NCBI GenBank assembly: GCA_028753945.1
Contig: JAPNXP010000001.1
Span: 10,716,501 to 10,780,500 of the forward strand
Source: Hexactinellida sp. DTS-2022
Taxonomy: Eukaryota > Porifera > Hexactinellida
Reading direction: 5' to 3'
DNA: 64,000 nucleotides
Position 1 is the stretch's first letter. The number at the start of each line of letters is the position of its first letter. The translations under genes were made by a program, and so were the position numbers. Positions 21,575 through 33,158 of this stretch are shown piece after piece. Under the pieces are notes generated by a model. The model searched no databases. It saw only the letters and a program-made list of their open reading frames with translations, and had not been told where the DNA came from.

Positions 21575-21885
21575 GACCCTATTGTTGTTTGTTTGTTTGT
21601 TTGTTTGTCCGGATTGTATTGAAGTGGTAGATGCATCATTATAAACTGCATTGGGGCCATATTGCTGTCATGAATTTAGCACTTACAAATTCTTAATATG
21701 AATGACTATTATTGTTGTTGTTTACAAAAATGTTAACAAATTGACAAAACTCAAATGAATAAAGACTAACTTGCAGAGATGGAACCTGTCAGCTCTGCCA
21801 GCTTCCGTCGAGTACAATAGGTAAACACACGTCTGAGTAACTACGGATAAAAGAGATGTAATTGAATAAAACCGAAGGGCTCATT
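21575..21885 (+). mobile_element. Decayed Helitron-like copy upstream of fumarase
   Basis: Keeps GTTTGTTTGTCCGGATTGTA (about 21590-21620), CATGAATTTAGCA, ATATGAATGACTATTATTG, TTGTTGTTGTTTAC-type blocks and the terminal ACCGAAGGGCTC at about 21872, but the internal repeats and the hairpins are mostly eroded. It is the oldest-looking copy in the window. Confidence 0.55.
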
Positions 21886-22271
21886 ATTAATTAGCTTTTA
21901 AAATTTTAAATTATAATTTATAAAGTTTGTTTATACAAAAGAGAACTGTCTTATGTGTGTGGATTGGGGGTTTATTCGAGCTAGTTTATCTGGAATCAAT
22001 CTGGATCTGGAATCCCGTCTCTACCAGTTGATTAGAATAGATAAATTAGTAGTGGATCCTATCTACGAACAATAACCATCCGGAAATTTATGGCTCTGAT
22101 TTTGCCCACCCAACCCAGGCCTATTTAGAAATAGGATACAATACTGCCTGCTAGACGACTTCTGATGATTAATAATTATCCACTTTATTTTATGAGTAAA
22201 TATTATAATGCAATGAATTGTGTCAATGAATTTGCACCAAATACTGTCTACAGCATATAAAATTATAAATA

Positions 22272-22371
22272 CAGGTAAACCTCTAAAAGCGGCACCTCCG
22301 AAATGCGACAACCTCCGAATATCCAGCACAAGCGCTGCTCCCAAAAGTGTCGCATTTCGGAGGTTTACCTG
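22272..22371. mobile_element. 100-bp Tc1/mariner (pogo-like) MITE
   Basis: CAGGTAAACCTC at the left and GAGGTTTACCTG at the right are inverted, with CCGAAATGCGAC also repeated inverted; TA flanks at 22270-22271 and 22372-22373. In the fumarase-GNPTG spacer. Confidence 0.85.
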
Positions 22372-22662
22372 TACATTTATTTATTTTAATTTTTAACACG
22401 TACCATATTTCTCTAGTAGAGTAGCTGAGAATCCTGAGATACAAAGGAATAATTTCAATACTACAGACTGATAGTTTGGACTAAATTTGGTTACAATTTG
22501 TTAATTATTAAAAGAAAATATTGTATACGACTATACGTGTATAAGAAATCTACAATCAAGAACATATTCCAACTAAACTGCACATCGACAATACTACACA
22601 GTTCTTTTATTTGTTGTTTGTTTCGTTCTGAGTTAGAGATACATTTCGTTATATATTCTAGA

Positions 22663-23799
22663 ATGCTGAGACTAGTATGTTTTATATATTTTATTGCCCT
22701 CGCTTCCTCATTCGATTTGAAGTCCATGATGCTGCGAGATCGTGATACAGTTACTAGTAATAAGTTATCACAGGATTCCGTTCCTGAAGGCAAACCCGTC
22801 CGCATAGTAGACACCAGTCCCTACGGCATGAGTTCCACAGGTCGGAGACTGAGCATAGACTCGCTAGTGGCCCCCCTCCCGGCCTCGGGGCCGCCGCACC
22901 TCCTCCAGCTGAGGGGCCACTGCTTCAATCTGAAGAGTGGGGAGTACAGCTATCAGCTCTGTCCTTTCTATAACGTCAGTCAGCGGGAGATGACCAGCAG
23001 GTGGAATTCGTACCATGGATTGCTGGGCGTGTGGAGCGGTTGGCTGTTCCAGAATAACTCGGATTACATAGCAGGGATGAGGTACACGTTTGGAGACAAG
23101 TGTGGTAGTCAGGATTACAAGAACGCGAGTGTGGTATTCGAGTGCAGCGAGGTTAACAATAGTCTGCAGCGAGTTAGCGAGGCTGCTAAGTGCGAGTACC
23201 GCTTCACTCTGCTGACGCAGCTGGTGTGCAGGAGCGAGTGGACTGCCGTGTTTCCGCATCTGCGGGGGGAGAGCAGGGACAGCTGGCTCAGGGCGCAGCT
23301 GGAGCACTCGCTAGGGTACATAACCGATAAAGGGGTGCGGCTCCTTAAACACGGCATTCTTAAGAAGATAGGTTGGATACAAGAACTGAACCTGACTCGG
23401 CTCCGGAGCAGCGAGAAGGAGAGAGACGCTGACAAGTCTCTCTACGACAGAGCCTCCTTTCTACCGCCCTACATGCGCTCCCAACAGGACTGCAGCGAGT
23501 GCAGGGAACAGCTGGAAGCTGCTAAGGGCCAGCTGATCGAGGCGAGGACTCTTCTTAAGCTGGTCAATAGAACGTTCCAGGCAGGAGTGAGTGCTAACCA
23601 GTCCCATGTCTCCCTAATCAGCTCTCTGGGGGAGCTGCTGGCCAGCTGTGACACGCCTGCTGCCGGCGTGTCTCTCTTGCGAGAGGATAGCGATGACAAC
23701 GGGACTGTTAGCATTGACACCGGGAGAGAGATAGATAGGATGGGTAGCTCGCAGTTAGTAACAGAACTGTATGGGGAGGGGAGGGACGAGTTTGGATAG
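22663..23799 (+). CDS. GNPTG: N-acetylglucosamine-1-phosphotransferase subunit gamma
   Basis: 378 residues from the ATG that gives a good signal peptide (MLRLVCFIYFIALASS); the frame is open further upstream but that stretch does not look like protein. A mannose-6-phosphate-receptor-homology domain spans about 83-199: LRGHCFNL, YSYQLCPFYNVSQRE, WNSYHGLLGVWSGW, GDKCG, CSEVNNSLQRVSEAAKCEYRF (written in parts) and LTQLVCR. In the Golgi the gamma subunit recognises lysosomal enzyme glycans for the alpha/beta GlcNAc-phosphotransferase that builds the mannose-6-phosphate tag. The C-terminal about 80 residues (from CSECREQLEAAKGQLIE) look coiled-coil and extend beyond human GNPTG. A 6.5-kb repeat element begins only 54 bp after the stop, probably in the 3' UTR or polyadenylation region. 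Confidence 0.93.
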   Translation: MLRLVCFIYFIALASSFDLKSMMLRDRDTVTSNKLSQDSVPEGKPVRIVDTSPYGMSSTGRRLSIDSLVAPLPASGPPHLLQLRGHCFNLKSGEYSYQLCPFYNVSQREMTSRWNSYHGLLGVWSGWLFQNNSDYIAGMRYTFGDKCGSQDYKNASVVFECSEVNNSLQRVSEAAKCEYRFTLLTQLVCRSEWTAVFPHLRGESRDSWLRAQLEHSLGYITDKGVRLLKHGILKKIGWIQELNLTRLRSSEKERDADKSLYDRASFLPPYMRSQQDCSECREQLEAAKGQLIEARTLLKLVNRTFQAGVSANQSHVSLISSLGELLASCDTPAAGVSLLREDSDDNGTVSIDTGREIDRMGSSQLVTELYGEGRDEFG

Positions 23800-23852
23800 A
23801 TGGATTGAATGAATGTATTATGTTGGCGATAAAATTGTAGATTTGCTACTAT

Positions 23853-26800
23853 AAACCACGACAACTTGAGTTAAAAGGACGCCAGAAAAAATAGTATTTG
23901 AAATGAATATAGATAAGAAAATGCATGCAAAATGGAATAGGAAGATAAATATAGGTTTAAATGGATGGGTAAAAAATAGTAAATGCAAAAATTTTAAACA
24001 AAATTACTACGACGAGTAAAACAGTCCGTGTCCTTTTAACCACATAAAGTCCCTTTAACTGCTTCATGTCCGTTTAACCGCTTCATCTCCCTTTAACTGC
24101 TTCGTGTCCCTTTAACCGCTTCGTGTCCCTTTAACCGCTTCATGTCCCTTTAACCGCTTCGTGTCCCTTTAACCGCTTCGTGTCCCTTTAACCGCTTCGT
24201 GTCCCTTTAACCGCTTCATGTCCCTTTGCCATTACATATCCCTATAAGCTATAACCGATACGTGACCCTTTATTCGCTTAATGTCCCTTTAATCGCTTCG
24301 TGTCCCTTTAACCGCTTCATGTCCCTTTAACCGCTTCGTGTCCCTTTAACCGCTTCGTGTCCGTTTAACTGCTTCGTGTCCCTTTAACCGCTTCGTGTCC
24401 CTTTAACTGCTTCGTGTCCCTTTAACCGCTTCGTGTCCCTTTAACCGCTTCGTGTCCCTTTAACTGCTTCATGTCCGTTTAACCGCTTCATCTCCCTTTA
24501 ACTGCTTCGTGTCCCTTTAACCGCTTCGTGTCCCTTTAACCGCTTCGTGTCCCTTTAACTGCTTCATGTCCCTTTAACTGCTTCGTGTCCCTTTAACCGC
24601 TTCGTGTCCCTTTAACCGCTTCATGTCCCTTTAACCGCTTCGTGTCCCTTTAACCGCTTCGTGTCCCTTTAACCGCTTCATGTCCCTTTGCCATTACATA
24701 TCCCTATAAGCTATAACCGATACGTGACCCTTTATTCGCTTAATGTCCCTTTAATCGCTTCGTGTCCCTTTAACCGCTTCGTGTCCCTTTAACCGCTTCG
24801 TGTCCCTTTAACCGCTTCGTGTCCGTTTAACCGATACGTGTCCCTTTATTCGCTTAATGTCCCTTTAACTGCTTCGTGTCCCTTTAACCGCTGCATGTCC
24901 GTTTAACTGCTTCGTGTCCCTTTAACCGCTTCGTGTCCCTTTAACCGCTTCGTGTCCCTTTAACCGCTTCGTGTCCCTTTAACCGCTTCGTGTCCCTTTA
25001 ACCGCTTCGTGTCCCTTTAACCGCTTCGTGTCCCTTTAACCGCTTCGTGTCCCTTTAACTGCTTCGTGTCCCTTTAACCGCTGCATGTCCGTTTAACTGC
25101 TTCGTGTCCCTTTAACCGCTGCATGTCCGTTTAACCGCTTCGTGTCCCTTTAACCGCTTCGTGTCCCTTTAACCGCTTCGTGTCCCTTTAACCGCTTCGT
25201 GTCCCTTTAACCGCTTCGTGTCCCTTTAACCGCTTCGTGTCCCTTTAACCGCTTCGTGTCCGTTTAACTGCTTCATGTCCCTTTAACCGCTTCGTGTCCC
25301 TTTAACCGCTGCATGTCCGTTTAACTGCTTCGTGTCCCTTTAACCGCTTCATGTCCCTTTAACCGCTTCGTGTCCCTTTAACCGCTTCGTGTCCCTTTAA
25401 CCGCTTCGTGTCCCTTTAACCGCTTCGTGTCCCTTTAACCGCTTCGTGTCCCTTTAACTGCTTCGTGTCCCTTTAACCGCTGCATGTCCGTTTAACTGCT
25501 TCGTGTCCCTTTAACCGCTGCATGTCCGTTTAACCGCTTCGTGTCCCTTTAACCGCTTCGTGTCCCTTTAACCGCTTCGTGTCCCTTTAACTGCTTCGTG
25601 TCCCTTTAACCGCTGCATGTCCGTTTAACTGCTTCGTGTCCCTTTAACCGCTGCATGTCCGTTTAACCGCTTCGTGTCCCTTTAACCGCTTCATGTCCCT
25701 TTAACCGCTTCGTGTCCCTTTAACCGCTTCGTGTCCCTTTAACCGCTTCGTGTCCCTTTAACTGCTTCGTGTCCCTTTAACCGCTTCGTGTCCCTTTAAC
25801 CGCTTCGTGTCCCTTTAACCGCTTCGTGTCCCTTTAACTGCTTCGTGTCCCTTTAACCGCTTCGTGTCCCTTTAACCGCTTCGTGTCCCTTTAACCGCTT
25901 CGTGTCCCTTTAACCGCTTCGTGTCCCTTTAACCGCTTCGTGTCCGTTTAACCGATACGTGTCCCTTTATTCGCTTAATGTCCCTTTAACTGCTTCGTGT
26001 CCCTTTAACCGCTGCATGTCCGTTTAACTGCTTCGTGTCCCTTTAACCGCTTCGTGTCCCTTTAACCGCTTCGTGTCCCTTTAACCGCTTCGTGTCCCTT
26101 TAACCGCTTCGTGTCCCTTTAACCGCTTCGTGTCCCTTTAACCGCTTCGTGTCCCTTTAACCGCTTCGTGTCCCTTTAACTGCTTCGTGTCCCTTTAACC
26201 GCTGCATGTCCGTTTAACTGCTTCGTGTCCCTTTAACCGCTGCATGTCCGTTTAACCGCTTCGTGTCCCTTTAACCGCTTCGTGTCCCTTTAACCGCTTC
26301 GTGTCCCTTTAACCGCTTCGTGTCCCTTTAACCGCTTCGTGTCCCTTTAACCGCTTCGTGTCCCTTTAACCGCTTCGTGTCCGTTTAACTGCTTCATGTC
26401 CCTTTAACCGCTTCGTGTCCCTTTAACCGCTGCATGTCCGTTTAACTGCTTCGTGTCCCTTTAACCGCTTCATGTCCCTTTAACCGCTTCGTGTCCCTTT
26501 AACCGCTTCGTGTCCCTTTAACCGCTTCGTGTCCCTTTAACCGCTTCGTGTCCCTTTAACCGCTTCGTGTCCCTTTAACTGCTTCGTGTCCCTTTAACCG
26601 CTGCATGTCCGTTTAACTGCTTCGTGTCCCTTTAACCGCTGCATGTCCGTTTAACCGCTTCGTGTCCCTTTAACCGCTTCGTGTCCCTTTAACCGCTTCG
26701 TGTCCCTTTAACTGCTTCGTGTCCCTTTAACCGCTGCATGTCCGTTTAACTGCTTCGTGTCCCTTTAACCGCTGCATGTCCGTTTAACCGCTTCGTGTCC

Positions 26801-29800
26801 CTTTAACCGCTTCATGTCCCTTTAACCGCTTCGTGTCCCTTTAACCGCTTCGTGTCCCTTTAACCGCTTCGTGTCCCTTTAACTGCTTCGTGTCCCTTTA
26901 ACCGCTTCGTGTCCCTTTAACCGCTTCGTGTCCCTTTAACCGCTTCGTGTCCCTTTAACTGCTTCGTGTCCCTTTAACCGCTTCGTGTCCCTTTAACCGC
27001 TTCGTGTCCCTTTAACTGCTTCATGTCCCTTTAACCGCTTCGTGTCCCTTTAACCGCTTCGTGTCCCTTTAACCGCTTCGTGTCCGTTTAACTGCTTCAT
27101 GTCCCTTTAACCGCTTCGTGTCCCTTTAACCGCTTCGTGTCCCTTTAACTGCTTCGTGTCCCTTTAACCGCTTCGTGTCCCTTTAACCGCTTCGTGTCCC
27201 TTTAACCGCTTCGTGTCCCTTTAACCGCTTCGTGTCCCTTTAACCGCTTCGTGTCCCTTTAACCGCTTCGTGTCCGTTTAACTGCTTCATGTCCCTTTAA
27301 CCGCTTCGTGTCCCTTTAACCGCTGCATGTCCGTTTAACTGCTTCGTGTCCCTTTAACTGCTTCGTGTCCCTTTAACCGCTTCGTGTCCCTTTAACCGCT
27401 TCGTGTCCCTTTAACCGCTTCGTGTCCCTTTAACTGCTTCGTGTCCCTTTAACCGCTTCGTGTCCCTTTAACCGCTTCGTGTCCCTTTAACTGCTTCATG
27501 TCCCTTTAACCGCTTCGTGTCCCTTTAACCGCTTCGTGTCCCTTTAACCGCTTCGTGTCCCTTTAACCGCTTCGTGTCCCTTTAACCGCTTCGTGTCCCT
27601 TTAACCGCTTCATGTCCCTTTGCCATTACATATCCCTATAGGCTATAACCGATACGTGTCCCTTTATTCGCTTAATGTCCCTTTAACCGCTTCGTGTCCC
27701 TTTAACCGCTTCGTGTCCCTTTAACTGCTTCGTGTCCCTTTAACCGCTTCATGTCCCTTTGCCATTACATATCCCTATAGGCTATAACCGATACGTGTCC
27801 CTTTATTCGCTTAATGTCCCTTTAACCGCTTCGTGTCCCTTTAACCGCTTCGTGTCCCTTTAACCGCTTCGTGTCCCTTTAACCGCTTCGTGTCCCTTTA
27901 ACCGCTGCATGTCCGTTTAACTGCTTCGTGTCCCTTTAACTGCTTCGTGTCCCTTTAACCGCTTCGTGTCCCTTTAACCGCTTCGTGTCCCTTTAACCGC
28001 TTCGTGTCCCTTTAACCGCTTCGTGTCCCTTTAACCGCTTCGTGTCCGTTTAACTGCTTCGTGTCCCTTTAACCGCTGCATGTCCGTTTAACTGCTTCGT
28101 GTCCCTTTAACCGCTGCATGTCCGTTTAACTGCTTCATGTCCCTTTAACCGCTTCGTGTCCCTTTAACTGCTTCGTGTCCCTTTAACCGCTGCATGTCCG
28201 TTTAACTGCTTCGTGTCCCTTTAACTGCTTCGTGTCCCTTTAACCGCTTCGTGTCCCTTTAACCGCTTCGTGTCCCTTTTACCGCTTCGTGTCCCTTTAA
28301 CTGCTTCGTGTCCCTTTAACCGCTTCGTGTCCCTTTAACCGCTTCGTGTCCCTTTAACTGCTTCATGTCCCTTTAACCGCTTCGTGTCCCTTTAACTGCT
28401 TCATGTCCCTTTAACCGCTTCGTGTCCCTTTAACCGCTGCATGTCCGTTTAACTGCTTCATGTCCCTTTAACTGCTTCGTGTCCCTTTAACCGCTGCATG
28501 TCCGTTTAACTGCTTCGTGTCCCTTTAACTGCTTCGTGTCCCTTTTACCGCTTCGTGTCCCTTTAACCGCTTCGTGTCCCTTTAACCGCTTCGTGTCCCT
28601 TTAACCGCTTCGTGTCCCTTTTACCGCTTCGTGTCCCTTTAACTGCTTCGTGTCCCTTTAACCGCTGCATGTCCGTTTAACTGCTTCGTGTCCCTTTAAC
28701 CGCTGCATGTCCGTTTAACTGCTTCATGTCCCTTTAACCGCTTCGTGTCCCTTTAACTGCTTCGTGTCCCTTTAACCGCTGCATGTCCGTTTAACTGCTT
28801 CGTGTCCCTTTAACTGCTTCGTGTCCCTTTAACCGCTTCGTGTCCCTTTAACCGCTTCGTGTCCCTTTTACCGCTTCGTGTCCCTTTAACTGCTTCGTGT
28901 CCCTTTAACCGCTTCGTGTCCCTTTAACCGCTTCGTGTCCCTTTAACTGCTTCATGTCCCTTTAACCGCTTCGTGTCCCTTTAACCGCTTCGTGTCCCTT
29001 TAACCGCTTCGTGTCCCTTTAACCGCTTCGTGTCCCTTTAACCGCTTCGTGTCCCTTTAACCGCTTCATGTCCCTTTGCCATTACATATCCCTATAGGCT
29101 ATAACCGATACGTGTCCCTTTATTCGCTTAATGTCCCTTTAACCGCTTCGTGTCCCTTTAACCGCTTCGTGTCCCTTTAACTGCTTCATGTCCCTTTAAC
29201 CGCTTCGTGTCCCTTTAACCGCTTCGTGTCCCTTTAACCGCTTCGTGTCCCTTTAACCGCTTCGTGTCCCTTTAACTGCTTCATGTCCCTTTAACCGCTT
29301 CGTGTCCCTTTAACCGCTTCGTGTCCCTTTAACCGCTTCATGTCCCTTTGCCATTACATATCCCTATAGGCTATAACCGATACGTGTCCCTTTATTCGCT
29401 TAATGTCCCTTTAACCGCTTCGTGTCCCTTTAACCGCTTCGTGTCCCTTTAACTGCTTCATGTCCCTTTAACCGCTTCGTGTCCCTTTAACCGCTTCGTG
29501 TCCCTTTAACTGCTTCATGTCCCTTTAACCGCTTCGTGTCCCTTTAACCGCTTCGTGTCCCTTTAACCGCTTCATGTCCCTTTGCCATTACATATCCCTA
29601 TAGGCTATAACCGATACGTGTCCCTTTATTCGCTTAATGTCCCTTTAACCGCTTCGTGTCCCTTTAACCGCTTCGTGTCCCTTTAACTGCTTCATGTCCC
29701 TTTAACCGCTTCGTGTCCCTTTAACCGCTTCGTGTCCCTTTAACCGCTTCGTGTCCCTTTAAACGCTTCGTGTCCCTTTAACCGCTTCGTGTCCCTTTAA

Positions 29801-30366
29801 CCTCTTCATGTCCCTTTGCCATTACATATCCCTATAGGCTATAACCGATACGTGTCCCTTTATTCGCTTAATGTCCCTTTAACCGCTTCGTGTCCCTTTA
29901 ACCGCTTCGTGTCCCTTTAACCGCTTCGTGTCCCTTTAACTGCTTCGTGTCCCTTTAACCGCTTCGTGTCCCTTTAACCGCTTCGTGTCCCTTTAACCGC
30001 TTCGTGTCCCTTTAACCGCTTCGTGACCCTTTAACCGCTTCGTGTCCCTTTAACCGCTTCATTTCCCTTTGCCATTACATATCCCTATAAGCTATAACCG
30101 ATACGTGTCCCTTTATTCGCTTAATGTCCCTTTAATCGCTTCGTGTCCCTTTAACCGCTTCGTGACCTTTTAACCTCTTTTTCTTCATTCATTCATTCTC
30201 ACAAGTATTTTTTAATTCTTTAATTTTTTTTCATTTATTTTATTTGAACTATTTTTTTCTTTGTTTCCCTACTTATTTTTCATTTAGTTTTGCTTGTACT
30301 ATTTTAATTTGATTAAATTTACTATTTCTAAATCTCGTGTCCATTTAACCGTAGTTGTCGTGGTTT
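23853..30366. mobile_element. 6.5-kb terminal-inverted-repeat element filled with a minisatellite
   Basis: Left end AAACCACGACAACT then GTTAAAAGGAC; right end GTCCATTTAAC then AGTTGTCGTGGTTT: inverted repeats of about 30 bp with few mismatches. Flanks GCTACTAT and CCTATTAT match at 6 of 8, compatible with an old 8-bp duplication. The inverted repeats contain GTTAAANGGAC, which is also the core of the internal 19-bp monomer (GTTAAAGGGAC in reverse complement). No transposase. AT-rich collars of 140-160 bp lie between each terminus and the array. Confidence 0.75.
24029..30177. repeat. 19-bp minisatellite array, about 320 units, with higher-order structure
   Basis: Consensus monomer TTTAACCGCTTCGTGTCCC with recurring variants at fixed positions: AACTG for AACCG, TTCATG or TGCATG for TTCGTG, GTCCG for GTCCC. 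A distinct interrupter block (GCCATTACATATCCCTATA, then GCTATAACCGATACGTG, then TTATTCGCTTAATG) occurs nine times, near 24230, 24690, 27612, 27760, 29080, 29350, 29585, 29818 and 30072. A block from 24831 reappears at 25952, an offset of 1121 bp, exactly 59 monomers. Monomers have no spacers, so this is not CRISPR-like. Confidence 0.95.
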
Positions 30367-30543
30367 CCTATTATAAATTGAATTATTTGAAAATTCTACA
30401 TTTTGCTTTCGCAGAAACAACAAAGGATAGCATACGAACTGAAGAAACTGTAAAAGCAACTCCTCCATTTGCTCGTTAGACATTACTCTCGTATCTTGCG
30501 CTGGGATTTACCGCTCTCGCTTATACTCTAAAAGTATAATATA

Positions 30544-30668
30544 CAGAAAAGTTCGCGAAATAGCAAGTCTCATCAAGTCTGCATGAAATTTGCTTGCTAA
30601 TAGGCGAACTTGCTATTAGAGGAACATAATTAAAGTTTGGGGACTGAAAATAAGTAGGCGAACCACTG
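30544..30668. mobile_element. Pogo-like MITE
   Basis: CAGAAAAGTTCGCGAAATAG on the left and CTTGCTATTAG ... AGGCGAACCACTG on the right are inverted copies around GTTCGC; TA flanks both ends. Left repeat is degenerate. A related CGCGAACACCACTG end lies near 53000-53023. Confidence 0.6.
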
Positions 30669-30830
30669 TATGCCACTTATATGTAGTTAGGTAGACGGAG
30701 TCATATTTAATTAATGGAAATATTTTTAACGATTTGATAGTTCATTCGTGAGTTTACTGCGATTCGCATTAATTCTCTATCTTATCATGTTTGTTGATTA
30801 CTAAAGAGACTTGTTGAGTTAGCTCATTGA

Positions 30831-31568
30831 ATGTCTGGCTTCTTCCCGAGCTACTACAAGAGGAACATTTCTGTCTCCCGGGGAACAGAGCTCGGTCCGT
30901 CAGACAGACACTATCTGTGTGTCGAGTGCGACAAGGAGTTCACCCACCTGTCTCTCACGAAACATACTTTTGGCTACCATCAAAAGAAGACGAAGAGAGA
31001 CTATATTTCTCCAGTCGCTAGCACTCCGGACCCTGCCTTCGAGAACTCGTGTCCCCTGTGTTCGCGCAGCATCGGGAGGGTCTCCTTCAAGAGACACATG
31101 ATCACTGATCACGACATGGACCCCTACCTCTGCGCGAGATGCAACTCCAGCTTCAACTTGTACACAGAACTCACGCACCACAGGTCACTATGCAAATCCG
31201 ACATTAGCTCTACTGAGCCGCTTGAAGATCTGCAGAAGAGCAGCCAGTGGAGCTGTCCGGTCTGTCCCAGCTCACTGAGAACCGATCAGGGTCTATTCGC
31301 ACATGTGTACTGCAACCACAAACCGTATCCTATCGCCTTATCTTGCTCCTTTTGTCACATTAACTTCCGAATGAAGTCCCAGCTCGGGAGTCACTATAGG
31401 ATCCACAGACACGAGTTGGCATGTGGGGCCTGCGGGCTCCAGTGCTTCTACCCGGAGCATTTGGGGGACCACACCAGTCGCTGCAGAGTCAGTGGGGAGG
31501 AGGCTGGCAATCAGATATCTCCGGAGGCTCGCTCTAATCGTAATGGCAAACCTGATCCTGTGGTGTAA
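30831..31568 (+). CDS. C2H2-type zinc-finger protein, single exon
   Basis: 245 residues with about six zinc-finger modules: CVECDKEF-H-H (29-49), CPLCSRS-H-H, CARCNSSF-H-C, CPVCPSSL-H-H, CSFCHINF-H-H and CGACGLQC-H-C. Two of the modules end in His-Cys (C2HC). Linkers are not the TGEKP type of tandem DNA-binding KRUPPEL fingers and spacing is uneven, so nucleic-acid or protein binding cannot be chosen. No KRAB, SCAN, BTB or SET domain. The C-terminal 20 residues are low complexity. I do not recognise an orthologue; probably nuclear. Confidence 0.8.
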   Translation: MSGFFPSYYKRNISVSRGTELGPSDRHYLCVECDKEFTHLSLTKHTFGYHQKKTKRDYISPVASTPDPAFENSCPLCSRSIGRVSFKRHMITDHDMDPYLCARCNSSFNLYTELTHHRSLCKSDISSTEPLEDLQKSSQWSCPVCPSSLRTDQGLFAHVYCNHKPYPIALSCSFCHINFRMKSQLGSHYRIHRHELACGACGLQCFYPEHLGDHTSRCRVSGEEAGNQISPEARSNRNGKPDPVV

Positions 31569-31660
31569 ATATACTTGCATACTTAGTGAGTCTATTACAC
31601 TTAGTATAATGTTTTATTTGTATTTTACTTTTATTGAACAATTAATCCTGCTTTATACTA

Positions 31661-31814
31661 CAGTAAAACCTTTAGAAAGTGAACACTCTTGGGACCAGCC
31701 AAAACTTTCATTTTTCATGATTTATCATAATGTGTTTCTAAAGCAATGGGGAAAATTTGGGACCGAGAAAAAGTGTTCATATTTTGGAGGTGTTCACTTT
31801 TGGATGTTTTACTG
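31661..31814. mobile_element. Tc1/mariner (pogo-like) MITE after the zinc-finger gene
   Basis: CAGTAAAACCTTTAGAAAGT and GTTCACTTTTGGATGTTTTA form imperfect inverted repeats ending in CAGT/ACTG, with TA at 31659-31660 and 31815-31816. It lies about 90 bp past the zinc-finger stop. Confidence 0.8.
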
Positions 31815-31829
31815 TACATATATCTATAC

Positions 31830-32842
31830 TATTAACAATTAACAATTACATATAAACTGTCATAGGAAATTCAATCTGATTTTCGCAAGAACTACATTTC
31901 GCAACAACATGGCACTATCTGAGAAATTTAGATATTCTTCTCTGCGGTGGTAGACTATAGCGCAATAATATTTCCATTTATAAGTGTTCTTTACTTTTGA
32001 TACATTGTAATCTGTTTTATGTCATTAGCATGCCTCAAACAAATAAGGGGAGGGGGAGGGTCCAAGCCCAAAGAGCGCGGCGAGCTATCTCGGAATTAGC
32101 CGGGAAACTCGCCGGCTGACTAAGGCCGCCTTACTAATGGTAAGTTTACATATTTATGATACACATTTTCAAGTGGTTATTCAGTTTTATAGGTTTGTTT
32201 CATAGAAGCGAAAATTTATGTGAGTTAAAGTTATAGAAAATAGAAAAACTGGACAACGAAACAAGTAAGTTTAGTATATTTAGATATAAATAAACATACT
32301 ATTCTATTTTGAGGTATTTAAAATTACTGAGCGCATGCGCTATCTTACTGAGCGTTTTCGCTAATCCGAACAGGCGATTCAAAATATTTTTTATTAAATT
32401 TGGGGGGAAAAAACTTAAATTTTTGTATATTCAATGGAATTATAAAAAAATCCCTCACAGACAGGATGCGAGGAGGACCGTGAAGACCGCGAAAACCGGG
32501 AGGACCAATGTGTACCGCGGAGAGGACAGCGGGGAGGACTGAGAACGCGGAGGTGGAGGGAGGAGAGGAGAGCCCAAGCCTGGAGGGCTAGAGTCCTGGG
32601 CGTTTTATAATATGCTATAAGGTTAAATTTGAAACTCAAATAAAATCATAAACAATTCTACAATCATTCTACAATCATACACTAATTCTACCCAAATTGT
32701 AATCTGGTGGATATAAACCAACTTTTTAACTTTTTATCATACAAATAATGTATTTCATTTAATTTAATCTACTTTACAAGTTGTATATACAGTGGAGTTC
32801 GCTTAAGCGGGATAACTTATTAATTATATCACTCTGTTAGAA
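31830..32842. other. Spacer with two unexplained G-rich segments
   Basis: Mostly AT-rich, but 32047-32140 (GGGGAGGGGGAGGG, then GCCGGGAAACTCGCCGGC, a GCCGG/CCGGC hairpin) and 32460-32600 (repeated GAGGACCG / GAGGAC motifs) are G-rich. No reading frame there resembles a protein. A TATAtATCTATACTATTAA at about 31818-31836 resembles the 5' end of the Helitron-like families. A lone pogo-type end, CAGTGGAGTTCGCTTAAGCG, lies at about 32791. Confidence 0.35.
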
Positions 32843-33120
32843 CATAGGCGTCGGAGCTGCAGCTGCTGGGGCGGCCATGGCCGCCCCACTTTTTGTTGAA
32901 ATTAAAAATATACAGCATATTGGCTGAGGATGTCCTCGGCCATCCTCAGATCAATTTCTACTCTTCGTTGAACCACTTTCTTAGGAACAAATAATATACT
33001 TATGACGAAAAGTGGAGCGGCCTAGCGGTCACCCATTGCCAGGCCCGTTTTGGTCGCTCACTAACTCTGTTAAAATACAATTATGGCCGCCCCACTTTTA
33101 TTTTGCTTCCGACGCCTCTG
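32843..33120. mobile_element. Element with CATAGGCGTCGGA ends
   Basis: Left CATAGGCGTCGGA and right TCCGACGCCTCTG are inverted; the ends match those of 4986-6717, so the two belong to one family. GGCGGCCATGGCCGCCCCAC lies near the left end and GGCCGCCCCAC near the right. A TAGAA direct repeat abuts both ends; an 8-bp duplication is not clear. Confidence 0.6.
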
Positions 33121-33158
33121 TAGAAGAATGGATATTGTAAATCTTAGTAAGAGACCGC

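Noticed and set aside
24029-30177. Possible CRISPR-like or telomere/satellite array
   Set aside because: The 19-bp units abut with no spacers, the variants are shared between units, and the array lies between inverted repeats in a gene-bearing eukaryotic region.
30420-30480. Possible alternative last exon for GNPTG after the minisatellite element (acceptor-like TTTCGCAG)
   Set aside because: The GNPTG frame already ends naturally before the element and the short downstream peptide has no similarity; no donor fits near the GNPTG stop.
32040-32600. G-rich segments as a non-coding RNA or CpG-type promoter
   Set aside because: No fold or conserved box beyond a short hairpin and no gene immediately downstream; left as unexplained sequence.
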